Shown here one piece after another: positions 15,159-24,168 of a DNA stretch of 64,000 nucleotides. Source of the DNA: CAJMSU01 sp964650315 (GTDB lineage Bacteria > Bacillota_I > Bacilli_A > RF39 > UBA660); the NCBI GenBank assembly GCA_964650315.1, contig CAZYQE010000003.1:1-64000 (forward strand). The letters are read 5' to 3'. The notes beneath the pieces were generated by a model. The model did no database searches, was not told the origin of the DNA, and saw only the letters and a list, made by a program, of their open reading frames with translations. Both the position numbers and the translations under genes were made by a program. Within the stretch, counting starts at the first letter, position 1, and every line of letters begins with the position of its first letter.

Positions 15159-17282
15159 CTAAAGATGTGTAACTCTAGCTTTTATCTCCTTAGTTTTACC
15201 AACATTCCAGAAGTTTTCTCCTAGATATCCACAAGTACGTCTTGCGACATTCATTTTCTTTTTATCTTTATTTCCACAATTAGGACATTCCCATTCTAAA
15301 TCTTCATTAATTTTAATTTCTCCAGAGAATCCACATTCATGACAGAAATCTGATTTAGTATTGAATTCTGCATATTGAATATTATCATAGATAAATTTAA
15401 CAACATCAGCCATAGCTTTTAAGTTGTGTTCCATATTAGGAACTTCTACATATGATATACATCCTCCAGAAGATATTGGTTGGAATTGTGATTCAAATTT
15501 AAACTTAGTAAATGCATCAATTTTTTCACGAACATCAACATGATAACTATTAGTATAGTATCCCTTATCAGTTACATCTTTAATAGTACCAAATCTTTCT
15601 TTATCAATTCTTGCGAAACGATAGCATAAACTTTCAGCTGGTGTTCCATATAGAGCAAATCCTAAACCTGTTTCTTTCTTCCAAGTATCACATTTTTCTC
15701 TCATATGTTTCATTACTTTAAGAGCAAACTCTTCTCCTTCAGGAGTAGTATGAGAAACACCTTTTATTAATTTAGTTAATTCATATATTCCAATATATCC
15801 TAAAGATAATGTAGAATATGTACTATTTAAATATTTATCAATCTTTTCACCTTTTTTAAGACGAGCAATAGCTCCATATTGCCAGTGAATTGGTGAAGTA
15901 TCACTTAAAGTTCCAAGTAAAGCTTCATGACGACACATTAAAGCTTCCTTACATAACTCTAATCTCTCATCAAAAATCTTCCAGAACTTATCTTCATCTT
16001 TTTCTGCAACTATACCAACTTGAGGTAAGTTAATAGAAACAACACCTTGATTAAATCTACCTTCAAATTTATAATTACCATCTTTATCTTTCCAAGGAGA
16101 TAAGAAACTTCTACATCCCATTGGACTGAAAACATTTCCTTCATAATTTTCACGCATTTTCTTAGCACTAATATAATCAGGATACATTCTCTTAGCAGAA
16201 CATTTAATAGCAAGTTTAGTTAAGTAATCATACTCTCCTCCACTTAAGTTATTGTTTTCATCTAAAACATAAACAAGTTTTGGGAAAGCTGGAGTAACAT
16301 AAACTCCTTTTTCATTCTTAATACCTTGATATCTTTGTCTTAATATTTCTTCAAAGATTAAAGCATTTTCTTTAATATATTTATCATCATCTTTTAAATG
16401 CATAAATAGTGTTACAAATGGAGATTGTCCATTAGTAGTCATTAATGTATTTATTTGATATTGAATAGTTTGAACACCTGCTTTAATTTCATCTTTAACT
16501 CTTTCATCAGCAAGTTCTTCAATTTGTTTCTTAGTTAAATCTTTATGATTTTTCTTTATATTTCTTACAAACTTATCTCTAGATTTTTTAACGTATTTAC
16601 CTAAATGAGATACATCTACAGATTGTCCACCATATTGGTTAGAGGCAACTGCGGCGATAATTTGAGTAGTTACAGTACAAGCAACTTGAAAACTCTTTGG
16701 AGATTCAATCATTTTACCATTCATAACCATTCCATTATCTAGCATATCTTCAATATTGATTAAACAACAATTAAATATTGGTTGTACAAAATAATCTGCA
16801 TCATGGAAATGTAGAACACCTTCATCATGTGCTTCACTAATCTTCTCAGGAAGTAAGATACGACGAGTTAAGTCTCTTGATACTTCTCCTGCGATATAGT
16901 CTCTTTGAGTTGAAGCTAAAACTGTACTCTTATTAGAGTTTTCTTCAGCTAACTCTTTATTTGTATTTTTAATTAAACTTAATATAGATTCATCAGTAGT
17001 ATTAGCTTTTCTAACTAATGCTCTTGTATATCTATACGTAATATACTCTCTAGCTAATGAATACTTATTAAGTGCCATTAACTTCTCTTCAATAATATCT
17101 TGAATGTCTTCAACTAACATCCTTCTTTTCTTTAAACCCATTACATATTTTATAATGTTTTCAATTTGTCTATCAGTAATGCGATCGTCTTCGGCAACAC
17201 AATCATTAGCTTTACTAATAGCGACTCTAATTTTTTCTGGATCAAAGTCTACACTTTTTCCATCTCTTTTAATCACTTTCAT
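15159..17282 (-). CDS. nrdD: Anaerobic (class III) ribonucleoside-triphosphate reductase
   Basis: It reduces ribonucleoside triphosphates to deoxy forms without oxygen, using a glycyl radical. Residues 1-90 form an ATP-cone (MKVIKRDGKSVDFDPEKIR), the allosteric nucleotide switch. The body has GCRSFLSPW with the likely catalytic Cys, CSGGCISYVEVPN-like thiol motifs, a C-terminal zinc site (CHECG and CPNCG), and the glycyl radical motif RRTCGYLG 25 residues from the end. At 707 aa it is full length. It is the first gene of nrdD-nrdG-dut and is divergent from a Crp/Fnr regulator. GAGAGG precedes ATG. It marks an organism that makes DNA precursors anaerobically. Confidence 0.96.
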   Translation of the reverse strand: MKVIKRDGKSVDFDPEKIRVAISKANDCVAEDDRITDRQIENIIKYVMGLKKRRMLVEDIQDIIEEKLMALNKYSLAREYITYRYTRALVRKANTTDESILSLIKNTNKELAEENSNKSTVLASTQRDYIAGEVSRDLTRRILLPEKISEAHDEGVLHFHDADYFVQPIFNCCLINIEDMLDNGMVMNGKMIESPKSFQVACTVTTQIIAAVASNQYGGQSVDVSHLGKYVKKSRDKFVRNIKKNHKDLTKKQIEELADERVKDEIKAGVQTIQYQINTLMTTNGQSPFVTLFMHLKDDDKYIKENALIFEEILRQRYQGIKNEKGVYVTPAFPKLVYVLDENNNLSGGEYDYLTKLAIKCSAKRMYPDYISAKKMRENYEGNVFSPMGCRSFLSPWKDKDGNYKFEGRFNQGVVSINLPQVGIVAEKDEDKFWKIFDERLELCKEALMCRHEALLGTLSDTSPIHWQYGAIARLKKGEKIDKYLNSTYSTLSLGYIGIYELTKLIKGVSHTTPEGEEFALKVMKHMREKCDTWKKETGLGFALYGTPAESLCYRFARIDKERFGTIKDVTDKGYYTNSYHVDVREKIDAFTKFKFESQFQPISSGGCISYVEVPNMEHNLKAMADVVKFIYDNIQYAEFNTKSDFCHECGFSGEIKINEDLEWECPNCGNKDKKKMNVARRTCGYLGENFWNVGKTKEIKARVTHL

Positions 17283-17318
17283 AAAATTTACCTCTCCTCT
17301 TATTTTTTCTACACTATC

Positions 17319-17361
17319 ATCATAAAATATTTAAAAATAAAAAACTGTTGCATTTGCAACA
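17319..17361 (-). promoter_or_regulatory. Predicted nrdD promoter activated from the upstream palindrome
   Basis: On the minus strand a -10-like TATGAT lies at 17319-17324 without a recognisable -35. The palindrome centre at 17353.5 would be 41.5 bases upstream of the start site expected at 17312, which is the standard place for a class II Crp/Fnr activator. The position is inferred from the -10 alone. Confidence 0.45.
17346..17361. promoter_or_regulatory. Palindromic operator between nrdD and the Crp/Fnr regulator
   Basis: TGTTGCATTTGCAACA is a perfect 7-bp inverted repeat around two bases, the size and spacing of a Crp/Fnr-family site. It lies between the divergent genes, overlapping the -35 of the regulator promoter, and is well placed to activate nrdD. 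The likely ligand protein is the adjacent regulator. Confidence 0.65.
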
Positions 17362-17376
17362 ATTTTACACTATAAT
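17348..17376 (+). promoter_or_regulatory. Promoter of the Crp/Fnr regulator gene
   Basis: TTGCAT (17348-17353), a 17-bp spacer and TATAAT (17371-17376) precede the regulator, with AGGAGGG and ATG shortly after. The -35 lies inside the palindromic operator, so binding there should block this promoter (autorepression). Confidence 0.7.
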
Positions 17377-17404
17377 TAAATTATAGAAAAAGGAGGGCTT
17401 TCAA

Positions 17405-18031
17405 ATGCTTGAAAAACTTAGGATTTATGAAAATTTAGATGAAAAAAAATTTTTGTCGACTTTACAGTCTAATACAATTTTTTACAAAAATAATCAAACT
17501 ATTGCCTACTCTTTAGGAGATAGAAATGTTATTGGAATTATAGAAGAAGGATCAGCTAACTTAGTTAGATTTGATTATAATGGTGAAAGAACTATTGTAG
17601 AGGAATTATATAGTGGAGATATATTCTCAGATATGTTTTATTCTTCTACTAATAGTGAATTATTAGTTATCGCAACATCTAATTGTAAAGTTACTTTTGT
17701 ATCATATGATGAATTAATAAATAAAGCTCAAACAAGTATTAATGCATTATCATTCTTAGATAACTTAATAAGTCTAATTACAGACAAATTAGTAAAAAGA
17801 AACGAAAGAATAGAGCTACTTACTACTAGAACTATTAGAAATAAATTGCTTGCTTACTTTGAATTACAAACAAAAAAAGTAAATTCCAAGTCTTTTGACT
17901 TAGAATATACTTATACTGATCTAGCTGATTATCTAGCAATTGACAGAAGTGCCATGATGAGAGAATTAAAACATCTAAAAGAAGATGGATTTATAAATGA
18001 TATAAATAGAAAGATTACTTTATTATATTAG
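17405..18031 (+). CDS. Crp/Fnr-family transcription regulator
   Basis: The N-terminal half is a cyclic-nucleotide-type beta roll (VIGIIEEGSANLVRFDYNGE, ELYSGDIFSDMF), then a long dimer helix, then a winged helix-turn-helix (TYTDLADYLAIDRSAMMREL with SAMMRELKHL as recognition helix). Length (208 aa) is slightly short. Only one Cys (SNCKVTF) is present, so it is not an Fnr-type Fe-S oxygen sensor, and cAMP-binding residues are not preserved. It is divergent from nrdD and the operator between them suggests that it controls the anaerobic ribonucleotide reductase operon and itself. The signal it senses is unknown. Confidence 0.88.
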   Translation: MLEKLRIYENLDEKKFLSTLQSNTIFYKNNQTIAYSLGDRNVIGIIEEGSANLVRFDYNGERTIVEELYSGDIFSDMFYSSTNSELLVIATSNCKVTFVSYDELINKAQTSINALSFLDNLISLITDKLVKRNERIELLTTRTIRNKLLAYFELQTKKVNSKSFDLEYTYTDLADYLAIDRSAMMRELKHLKEDGFINDINRKITLLY

Positions 18032-18039
18032 TAATCTTT
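18010..18039. terminator. Bidirectional terminator between convergent genes
   Basis: AAAGATTACT (18010-18019) pairs with AGTAATCTTT (18030-18039). It spans the last codons of the regulator, whose final residues are encoded in the hairpin, and overlaps the end of the convergent membrane-protein gene. Confidence 0.7.
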
Positions 18040-18747
18040 TTTATTATTATTTAATTCTAATCTAAGAGTTTTATTTCTTTTCATTGGCATACTAACACTA
18101 TTATCATAATAGTGTTTATCACCACAAATTGGCTCGTTTCCTCTTCTAAAACTTTCTAAATATTGACGATATCTTTTAAGATCATCAATATTAGAATTAT
18201 CAATTACTTCATCAAGAGTTATATTCTCTTCTTTATTTTTCTTTTTTATAATTTTATAAGTATGTTCAGGAATTAATGAATCTTCTTTTCTTAATTCATC
18301 ACTAACTTCATCCTTTTCATTTTTACTTCTTGGTTCCATTTTCTTTATAAACCTATTAATTCTAATATTATTATATCTTTGTAACATAATACAATACGAA
18401 TTTAAAGCTATTAAAGGAGGAATTATAATATCTGTAACTAAAGATGCTTCTCCTGCAATTATTTTTATAGATGGAGATACACATAACAATAGCCCTAATA
18501 CATGAATTCCTGAATTCAAAAATAATTGTTTTTTAAACTTCTTAACATCATCGACACTCTTAACTTTCCCTAAGTGATAATTACCACCACTATCTCTTAA
18601 CATATTTCGTCTCTCTTCTTTAGTCATATGTCTAGTAAAAGGATATGTTACTAATTCATTTAAAGACAACAAAAATTTCTTAAATTTCTTAATACCTAAC
18701 ATCTCATATATCTTCATTTCAACGCTTTTATTCTTTTTCTTTTTCAT
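18028..18747 (-). CDS. Membrane protein of unknown function
   Basis: A Lys-rich N-terminus leads to a conserved-looking cytosolic stretch (ELVTYPFTRHMTKEERRNMLRD; GNYHLGKVKSVDDVKKFKKQ), then two hydrophobic helices (about 98-117 and 128-150) and a long charged C-terminal tail. I see no catalytic motif and do not know the family. I put the start at 18747, where AGAGAGG lies nine bases upstream; ten further in-frame residues exist upstream but lack a ribosome site. It is convergent with the Crp/Fnr gene and stands alone. Confidence 0.6.
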   Translation of the reverse strand: MKKKKNKSVEMKIYEMLGIKKFKKFLLSLNELVTYPFTRHMTKEERRNMLRDSGGNYHLGKVKSVDDVKKFKKQLFLNSGIHVLGLLLCVSPSIKIIAGEASLVTDIIIPPLIALNSYCIMLQRYNNIRINRFIKKMEPRSKNEKDEVSDELRKEDSLIPEHTYKIIKKKNKEENITLDEVIDNSNIDDLKRYRQYLESFRRGNEPICGDKHYYDNSVSMPMKRNKTLRLELNNNKKDY

Positions 18748-18823
18748 TACAAACAACCTCTCTTGAAATCGGCTCATATATTAACATAAAAAGGTGAAAT
18801 TGTCAATTTCATAAAACAAAAAA

Positions 18824-18838
18824 AGAGCATATAGCTCT
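18824..18838 (-). terminator. Intrinsic terminator after tex
   Basis: AGAGC and GCTCT form a short hairpin overlapping the tex stop, followed on the minus strand by seven T. Confidence 0.55.
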
Positions 18839-20984
18839 AGTCTTTTATTAAGCTTAAACTGAGTTTTTGCTTATTTAAATCAATATCTTCTACATAACAA
18901 TCTACTATATCTCCTACACTAAATAAGTCTCCTGGATGTTTAATATAACTTTTAGATAATTTAGATATATGAGCAAGTCCATCATCATGTAATCCAACAT
19001 CTATAAATAAACCAAAATCTACTACATTTCTAACAGTACCTTGAAGCTTATCTCCTACATGCAAGTCTTCTATATGTAGGATATCACTCTTTAATATTGG
19101 TTTATCTAACTCATCCCTAGGATCTCTTTCAGGAGAAGATAGAGAATCTATTATATCTTTTAAAGTATATTTATCTATATCTAACTCTTCACTATATATA
19201 TCTATATCTATATTTAGTGAACTTTTTAATTTATCAGTACCAATATCATTAATATTAAAACCTAAACTAGTAAGTAACTTAATAGTAGCGTCATAACTTT
19301 CTGGATGAATAGATGTTTTATCTAGAGGATTAGATCCATCTACTATTCTAATAAAACCAATAGATTGTTCATATACTTTAGGAGTCATACCTTTTAACTT
19401 CTTAATATCATCTCTACTTATAAATTTACCAATCTTATCCCTAGTAGAAAGTATTTCATTAATTACTTTCTTAGTAAGTCCAGATACATAACTAAGTAGT
19501 GAACTACTAGCAGTATTTATATTAACTCCTACTGAGTTAACTGATTTAGTTACAACAAAGTTTAATGATTCATCTAGTTTCTTAGGAGTAACATCGTGTT
19601 GGTATAAACCTACTCCGATACTCTTAGGATCTATCTTAACTAATTCAGATAAAGAATCTTGTAATCTTCTACCAATACTTATAGCACTTCTTTTTTCTAC
19701 AGTTAAATCTGGAAATTCATCTATTGCAAGCTTAGAAGCAGAATAAACAGAAGCTCCTGCTTCACTTACTATTACATATTCTACTTTTCTTTTAGCTTCT
19801 TTTATAATATCAGCAATAAAAGCTTCAGACTCCCTAGATGCAGTACCATTACCTATAGCAATTATATCTATATTATATTTATCTATTAAATCTAATACTA
19901 TTTTTTTAGACTCAGATATCTTATTATGAGGCTCTGTAGGATATATTACTGCGATATCTAGAGGTTTACCTGTTTTATCAAGCACAGCTAACTTACAACC
20001 TGTTCTAAAGCCTGGATCATATCCTAAAACCACTTTTTCTTTAATTGGTGGTGTAAGTAATAAATGTTCTACATTAGTAGAAAAGTTCTCTATAGATACT
20101 TCTTCAGCTTTTTCTTTTAATTCACTTCTTATTTCTCTTTCAACACTAGGTAATATTAATCTCTTTAAAGAATCTTTAATACTATCCTTTACAATATCTA
20201 CAACATATGATTTATCATTCTTAATTATTTTCTTTTCTAAGAATAAAATAATATCATCTTTATTATAATCCATAGATACAGTTATTACTTTTTCTTTTTC
20301 AGCTCTGTTAATTGCCATTATACGATGAGGTTTTATATACTTAATAGCTTCACTATAATCATAATACATCTCATATATACTCTTTTCATCTTCTGCATTC
20401 TTTTTCTTTTTAGTTACTAACATACCATTCTTATATATAAAACTTCTAATATACTTTCTATAATAAGCATTATCACTAATCCATTCTGCAATTATATAAG
20501 AACTATTAAGAATAGCATCTTCTACAGTCTTTACTTTATCATTAATAAACTTCTTACATAAATCTTCTATAGTACCATTAGTAGGAAAAGCCATAATCAT
20601 CTTAGCAAGTGGTTCTAGTCCTAAAGCAATAGCTTCTGTAGCTTTAGTCTTTTTCTTTTCTTTATATGGTCTATATAAATCTTCTACTTCTACTAACTTA
20701 TTACATTTTAATATATTACTTTTTAATTCTTCAGTAAGCATACCCTTTTCATCTATTAATCTAATAACATCTTCTTTTCTTTTTAATAGATTATTTTGGT
20801 ATTCATACACTTCATTTATCTTTCTAATTACTTCTTCATCAAGTGCCCCTGTAGCTTCTTTTCTATATCTAGCAATAAAAGGTATAGTATTACCCTCTTC
20901 TAACATAGAAAGCACAGTACTTACTTGGTTAGTACTTATATTTAAATCTTCACTTATACTTTTTATAATCATTTCATTCATCAT
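18837..20984 (-). CDS. tex: Tex family RNA-binding transcription accessory protein
   Basis: Tex is a cytosolic nucleic-acid-binding protein linked to transcription and RNA handling. The order of domains is as expected: N-terminal Tex domain (IPFIARYRKEATGALDEEVI), the YqgF/RNase-H-like domain (VVLGYDPGFRTGCKLAVLD), helix-hairpin-helix elements (LLSYVSGLTKKVINEI; FISRDDIKKLKGM), and a C-terminal S1 domain (GTVRNVVDFGLFIDVG). At about 715 aa it is full length. AAAGAGG lies five bases before the ATG at 20984 and eight before the ATG at 20981, so either may be used. It is a single-gene unit. Confidence 0.93.
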   Translation of the reverse strand: MMNEMIIKSISEDLNISTNQVSTVLSMLEEGNTIPFIARYRKEATGALDEEVIRKINEVYEYQNNLLKRKEDVIRLIDEKGMLTEELKSNILKCNKLVEVEDLYRPYKEKKKTKATEAIALGLEPLAKMIMAFPTNGTIEDLCKKFINDKVKTVEDAILNSSYIIAEWISDNAYYRKYIRSFIYKNGMLVTKKKKNAEDEKSIYEMYYDYSEAIKYIKPHRIMAINRAEKEKVITVSMDYNKDDIILFLEKKIIKNDKSYVVDIVKDSIKDSLKRLILPSVEREIRSELKEKAEEVSIENFSTNVEHLLLTPPIKEKVVLGYDPGFRTGCKLAVLDKTGKPLDIAVIYPTEPHNKISESKKIVLDLIDKYNIDIIAIGNGTASRESEAFIADIIKEAKRKVEYVIVSEAGASVYSASKLAIDEFPDLTVEKRSAISIGRRLQDSLSELVKIDPKSIGVGLYQHDVTPKKLDESLNFVVTKSVNSVGVNINTASSSLLSYVSGLTKKVINEILSTRDKIGKFISRDDIKKLKGMTPKVYEQSIGFIRIVDGSNPLDKTSIHPESYDATIKLLTSLGFNINDIGTDKLKSSLNIDIDIYSEELDIDKYTLKDIIDSLSSPERDPRDELDKPILKSDILHIEDLHVGDKLQGTVRNVVDFGLFIDVGLHDDGLAHISKLSKSYIKHPGDLFSVGDIVDCYVEDIDLNKQKLSLSLIKD

Positions 20985-21022
20985 GCATACCTCTTTCCAC
21001 AATAAATATTATACCATAAAAA

Positions 21023-21047
21023 AAGATATGATTAATAACCATATCTT
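21023..21047 (-). terminator. Intrinsic terminator after the 3D-domain gene
   Basis: AAGATATG (21023-21030) pairs with CATATCTT (21040-21047) around a nine-base loop, followed by seven T on the minus strand. Confidence 0.7.
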
Positions 21048-21736
21048 AATATTTCAAATGTTACATTATAAGAAACTTCATATTTAGCAGCTTCTCTACT
21101 ACTTGCATAAAGTAGGTCAAATAAGAATTTCTTTCCTATACCGATATTACCGCCTCTATCTAATACGATAGCAATTATATTATTACCAGCTTTTGAATTC
21201 TTAATTCTTACAATAGTTCCAAATTTATATTTCCTATCACCTGCAACTATTCTAATTTTTCCATACTTTTTATCTTTATAATAAATATTACCATTCCTAG
21301 CATTTATACCACTAGCAAGATTACCACTACAACCTTTACAATCAGGTCCATATCCACTCATCTTACCTTTTAGTGTTTCTAATACATATGTCTTTGGTTT
21401 TGCCGGTGTGGGTTTAGGTACTACTCTTGGTTGTGTTCTTTGTACTTGTTGTTTATAAACAGGTTTACTCTTAGGAATAACTCGTTTTGTTTCTTCTTTA
21501 GTATCTACTTTCTTTTCTTCTTGTTTTTCCTCTTTCTTAACCTCTTCTTTTTTTTCTTCTTTATCTATTTTCTTATCTTCTTTTTTATTATTAGATTTAA
21601 TTACAACACTCTTTAACATCTTAGTTTGTACTTCTGTTTTACTCATACCTGTTTGTGGTTTCATAGGCGCAAAAACAAAAGCCACTGGAATCATAATTAA
21701 TAATAAACAATTTATAGTATAAATAAAATATTTCAT
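21032..21736 (-). CDS. 3D-domain cell-wall protein (lytic transglycosylase-like)
   Basis: A signal/anchor helix (residues 1-25) is followed by an extended Lys/Glu and Pro-rich linker and then by a C-terminal 3D domain (about 120-234). That domain has the expected Asp triad: MSGYGPDCKGCSG, IRIVAGDRKYKFGTIVRIK and IVLDRGGNIG, then KKFLFDLLY. 3D domains occur in MltA-type and YuiC/YocH-type peptidoglycan enzymes that remodel or cleave the wall. Sporulation-stage family members exist, but nothing here shows timing. A 16-bp palindrome lies 81 bases before the gene. Enzyme specificity is not known. Confidence 0.85.
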   Translation of the reverse strand: MKYFIYTINCLLLIMIPVAFVFAPMKPQTGMSKTEVQTKMLKSVVIKSNNKKEDKKIDKEEKKEEVKKEEKQEEKKVDTKEETKRVIPKSKPVYKQQVQRTQPRVVPKPTPAKPKTYVLETLKGKMSGYGPDCKGCSGNLASGINARNGNIYYKDKKYGKIRIVAGDRKYKFGTIVRIKNSKAGNNIIAIVLDRGGNIGIGKKFLFDLLYASSREAAKYEVSYNVTFEILRYGY

Positions 21737-21816
21737 ATTAAAACTCCTCGTATATATAAGATTATCATATTTACAAAGAGTTTACAATCGTTTAACGTAT
21801 ATTAATAAATTATCAA

Positions 21817-21832
21817 ATGTAAAATTTTACAT
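21817..21832. repeat. 16-bp perfect palindrome in the intergenic region
   Basis: ATGTAAAATTTTACAT is self-complementary and lies between the 3D-domain gene start and the end of the next gene upstream. It may be an operator or a weak terminator of the upstream gene; no long T-run follows. Confidence 0.4.
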
Positions 21833-21837
21833 CGTAA

Positions 21838-22674
21838 TTATTGTGTTCTTTCACAAGTATAACCAGCTGCTTTCATTTCCTTTTCTATCTTATTTATATT
21901 ATCTTTATACTTATAATTAGGATATACTCCACCAGCTTCAATATAACTATTAGTTACCTTTTCTACTTTAATATCTACATAGCGAAGTTCTTGTTCTACA
22001 ATAGTAGTTTTATCATTTAAACTACACCTAATATTAACTCCATCTAAACCTTTAGTTTGTAATTTCAAATTATCACAATTTTTCTTTAGTTTTTGTAAAT
22101 GTTCTAAATCTTTAGATAAACTACCAGTAGTAGTAACTTTATTATCTAGTCTAGTCAACTTATTATTTGTAAAAGAGAAAGTATTTTCGTATTCATAATT
22201 AAAATTATCATCATTATCTTTTTTCTTACAATATAAATCACCTGTAGTAATAAGTCCTTCATTATTTTTTAAGTATTGTTTTTCATTTAAATAATGACTT
22301 ATATCTGGCAAATAGAATACAAAAGCAAACAATAATACAAATAGAATAATTGTCATAATATATCTAAAATTACTTTTCTCTCTTTTTAATTGTTTAGCTT
22401 TTTGTTTAGCTAGTTTTTTGGCTTCTTTCTTAGTTAATGGCTTCTGTGGTGTGACAGGTTGTGCTGGTTGTGTAGATTTTACTTGATTAGGATTATTTTG
22501 AACAGTTTGAGTATTCACTGCTTGTGCTGGTTGCGCAGTTTGTGTTACTGGCTTACTTACTGTTTGAACAGTAGGTTTCACAGTAGCAGTTTGATTTGTA
22601 GTAGTATTCTGTGTTGGCATTAATTGTTCAACATTGTTATTAGTATTATTCTTACTACTAGTATCATTGTTCAT
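21838..22674 (-). CDS. Membrane protein with Gln/Thr/Pro-rich N-terminus
   Basis: The first 95 residues are low-complexity Asn/Gln/Thr/Pro/Val (TVKPTVQTVSKPVTQTAQPA), then a Lys-rich stretch (KPLTKKEAKKLAKQKAKQLK), one transmembrane helix (about 105-123) and an outer domain of about 150 residues with four Cys that could pair (LYCKKK, NCDNLK, IRCSL, YTCERTQ). No family is recognised. GGGAG eight bases before the ATG at 22674 decides the start over a GTG nine bases upstream. It is the last gene of the rsgA-rpe unit and starts 16 bases after rpe. Confidence 0.65.
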   Translation of the reverse strand: MNNDTSSKNNTNNNVEQLMPTQNTTTNQTATVKPTVQTVSKPVTQTAQPAQAVNTQTVQNNPNQVKSTQPAQPVTPQKPLTKKEAKKLAKQKAKQLKREKSNFRYIMTIILFVLLFAFVFYLPDISHYLNEKQYLKNNEGLITTGDLYCKKKDNDDNFNYEYENTFSFTNNKLTRLDNKVTTTGSLSKDLEHLQKLKKNCDNLKLQTKGLDGVNIRCSLNDKTTIVEQELRYVDIKVEKVTNSYIEAGGVYPNYKYKDNINKIEKEMKAAGYTCERTQ

Positions 22675-22690
22675 AATAATCACTCCCTTT

Positions 22691-23317
22691 TTATCTTAAA
22701 TTATCTATTCTTTTTTGAAAATCATCTGACTTTATTATATAACTACCTGCAGTTACCATATCAGATAATTTTACTTTCTCCTTGGTACTTTCATTTATAC
22801 CACCATCTACATTTATTAAAACATTAGCCTTATATTCATTTAGTAATACTCTAAGTTCTTCTAACTTCTTAGTAGTTTCATCTATAAATTTTTGTCCCCC
22901 CATACCAGGTTCTACACTCATTACTAAAACTAAATCTAACAATGGTAAATATGGTACTAAATCTTTAACCGGTGTATTAGGTTTAATAGCTAATCCACAT
23001 TTTATACCATAACTTTTTATTAATTCTAGATTTTCAACTACTTCATCAGTTGCTTCTACATGAAAAGTTATATATTCACTATTCAGTTCAGCATATAAAG
23101 GAATATACTTTTCAGGCTTATCAACCATTAAATGAACATCTAATCTTTTATCAGTAAATTTATATATATTTTTCATTTCTCTAAATGGCATAGTCTTGTT
23201 ACTAACAAATTTACCATCCATTATATCTAAATGAATATAATCTACATCTGTTTCATTTAATTTCTTTAGATCATTAGGTGGAAAATCACTACTTAAAAAT
23301 GACGCACTTACTAGCAT
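22691..23317 (-). CDS. rpe: Ribulose-phosphate 3-epimerase
   Basis: It interconverts ribulose-5-phosphate and xylulose-5-phosphate in the pentose phosphate path. The barrel shows SASFLSSDF, DYIHLDIMDGKFV (metal and catalytic residues), LDVHLMVDKPEKYI, HVEATDE, LVMSVEPGMGGQKF and INVDGGIN with the second catalytic Asp. At 208 aa it is a little shorter than usual. Its ATG shares one base with the rsgA stop, so the two are coupled, as in the usual prkC-rsgA-rpe order of Bacillota. Confidence 0.95.
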   Translation of the reverse strand: MLVSASFLSSDFPPNDLKKLNETDVDYIHLDIMDGKFVSNKTMPFREMKNIYKFTDKRLDVHLMVDKPEKYIPLYAELNSEYITFHVEATDEVVENLELIKSYGIKCGLAIKPNTPVKDLVPYLPLLDLVLVMSVEPGMGGQKFIDETTKKLEELRVLLNEYKANVLINVDGGINESTKEKVKLSDMVTAGSYIIKSDDFQKRIDNLR

Positions 23318-24150
23318 TATTTCACATCCTTTTTAATAAAGTTTAAATAATTACTATATCTACTCTCTATTATATTATTATCACTTACTGCCTTTTTTAC
23401 TTCACATTCTTTTTCATTAGTATGCATACAGTCTTTAAAAGGACAAGGATATTTCTTAAATTCAATAAAAGCATCTCTTATTTCTTGATCACTAAAATCA
23501 TTAAAATCAAGAGCTGAAAATCCTGGTGTATCCATAATCTTACCACCATATAATTCAAACATTTCAACTACTCTAGTAGTATGTCTTCCTCTACCTAAAG
23601 CAACAGACACTTCTCCAGTTTTTAAATTCCAATCTGGATTCAATCTATTCAACAAAGTACTTTTACCAGCACCAGTTTGTCCAGTAAAAACACTAGTCTT
23701 ATTAGAAATTAATTTTTCTATAGTCTCTAAATCAGTATTAGAAACTACTTTATATCCTATATTTTTATAATAATCTAAGTATTTATAAACTTCATTAAGT
23801 TTATTTTCATCAACCAAATCTTCTTTAGTAATACATATTATTGGTTCCACTTTAGAAAGTTCCATTAATACTATTAACTTATCTAATAGGTGCAATGAAA
23901 AATCTGGATTGACTAAACTAGTAATTAGAAAAGCTCTATCTATATTACTAACCTTTGGTCTTTTAAACTCATTCCTCCTAGGAAGAATCTTTTCAATAAC
24001 CTTTTTATCTTTATCAAATACTACATAATCTCCCACTAAAGGTATTATTTTATCTTTTCTAAAGATACCTCTACATTTACAAGGATAAACGTTATTATCA
24101 TAACTAACATAATGTAAATCACTATTTATTTTTATTATTTGACCTTGCAT
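23317..24150 (-). CDS. rsgA: Ribosome small subunit-dependent GTPase A
   Basis: RsgA (CpgA/YloQ) is a late 30S assembly GTPase. It has the circularly permuted G order: G4-type CITKEDL first, then P-loop GQTGAGKSTLLNRL, switch GRGRHTTR and G3 DTPGF. An OB domain lies at the N-terminus and a zinc site CPFKDCMHTNEKEC near the end. In B. subtilis RsgA is phosphorylated by PrkC, whose gene lies 18 bases upstream here. Size (277 aa) is normal. Confidence 0.95.
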   Translation of the reverse strand: MQGQIIKINSDLHYVSYDNNVYPCKCRGIFRKDKIIPLVGDYVVFDKDKKVIEKILPRRNEFKRPKVSNIDRAFLITSLVNPDFSLHLLDKLIVLMELSKVEPIICITKEDLVDENKLNEVYKYLDYYKNIGYKVVSNTDLETIEKLISNKTSVFTGQTGAGKSTLLNRLNPDWNLKTGEVSVALGRGRHTTRVVEMFELYGGKIMDTPGFSALDFNDFSDQEIRDAFIEFKKYPCPFKDCMHTNEKECEVKKAVSDNNIIESRYSNYLNFIKKDVK

Positions 24151-24168
24151 AAATCCCCCTAATTAATA

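Noticed and set aside
21817..21832. Intrinsic terminator for the 281-aa gene
   Set aside because: The palindrome has AT-only inner pairs and no T-run after it, so an operator or no function is equally likely.
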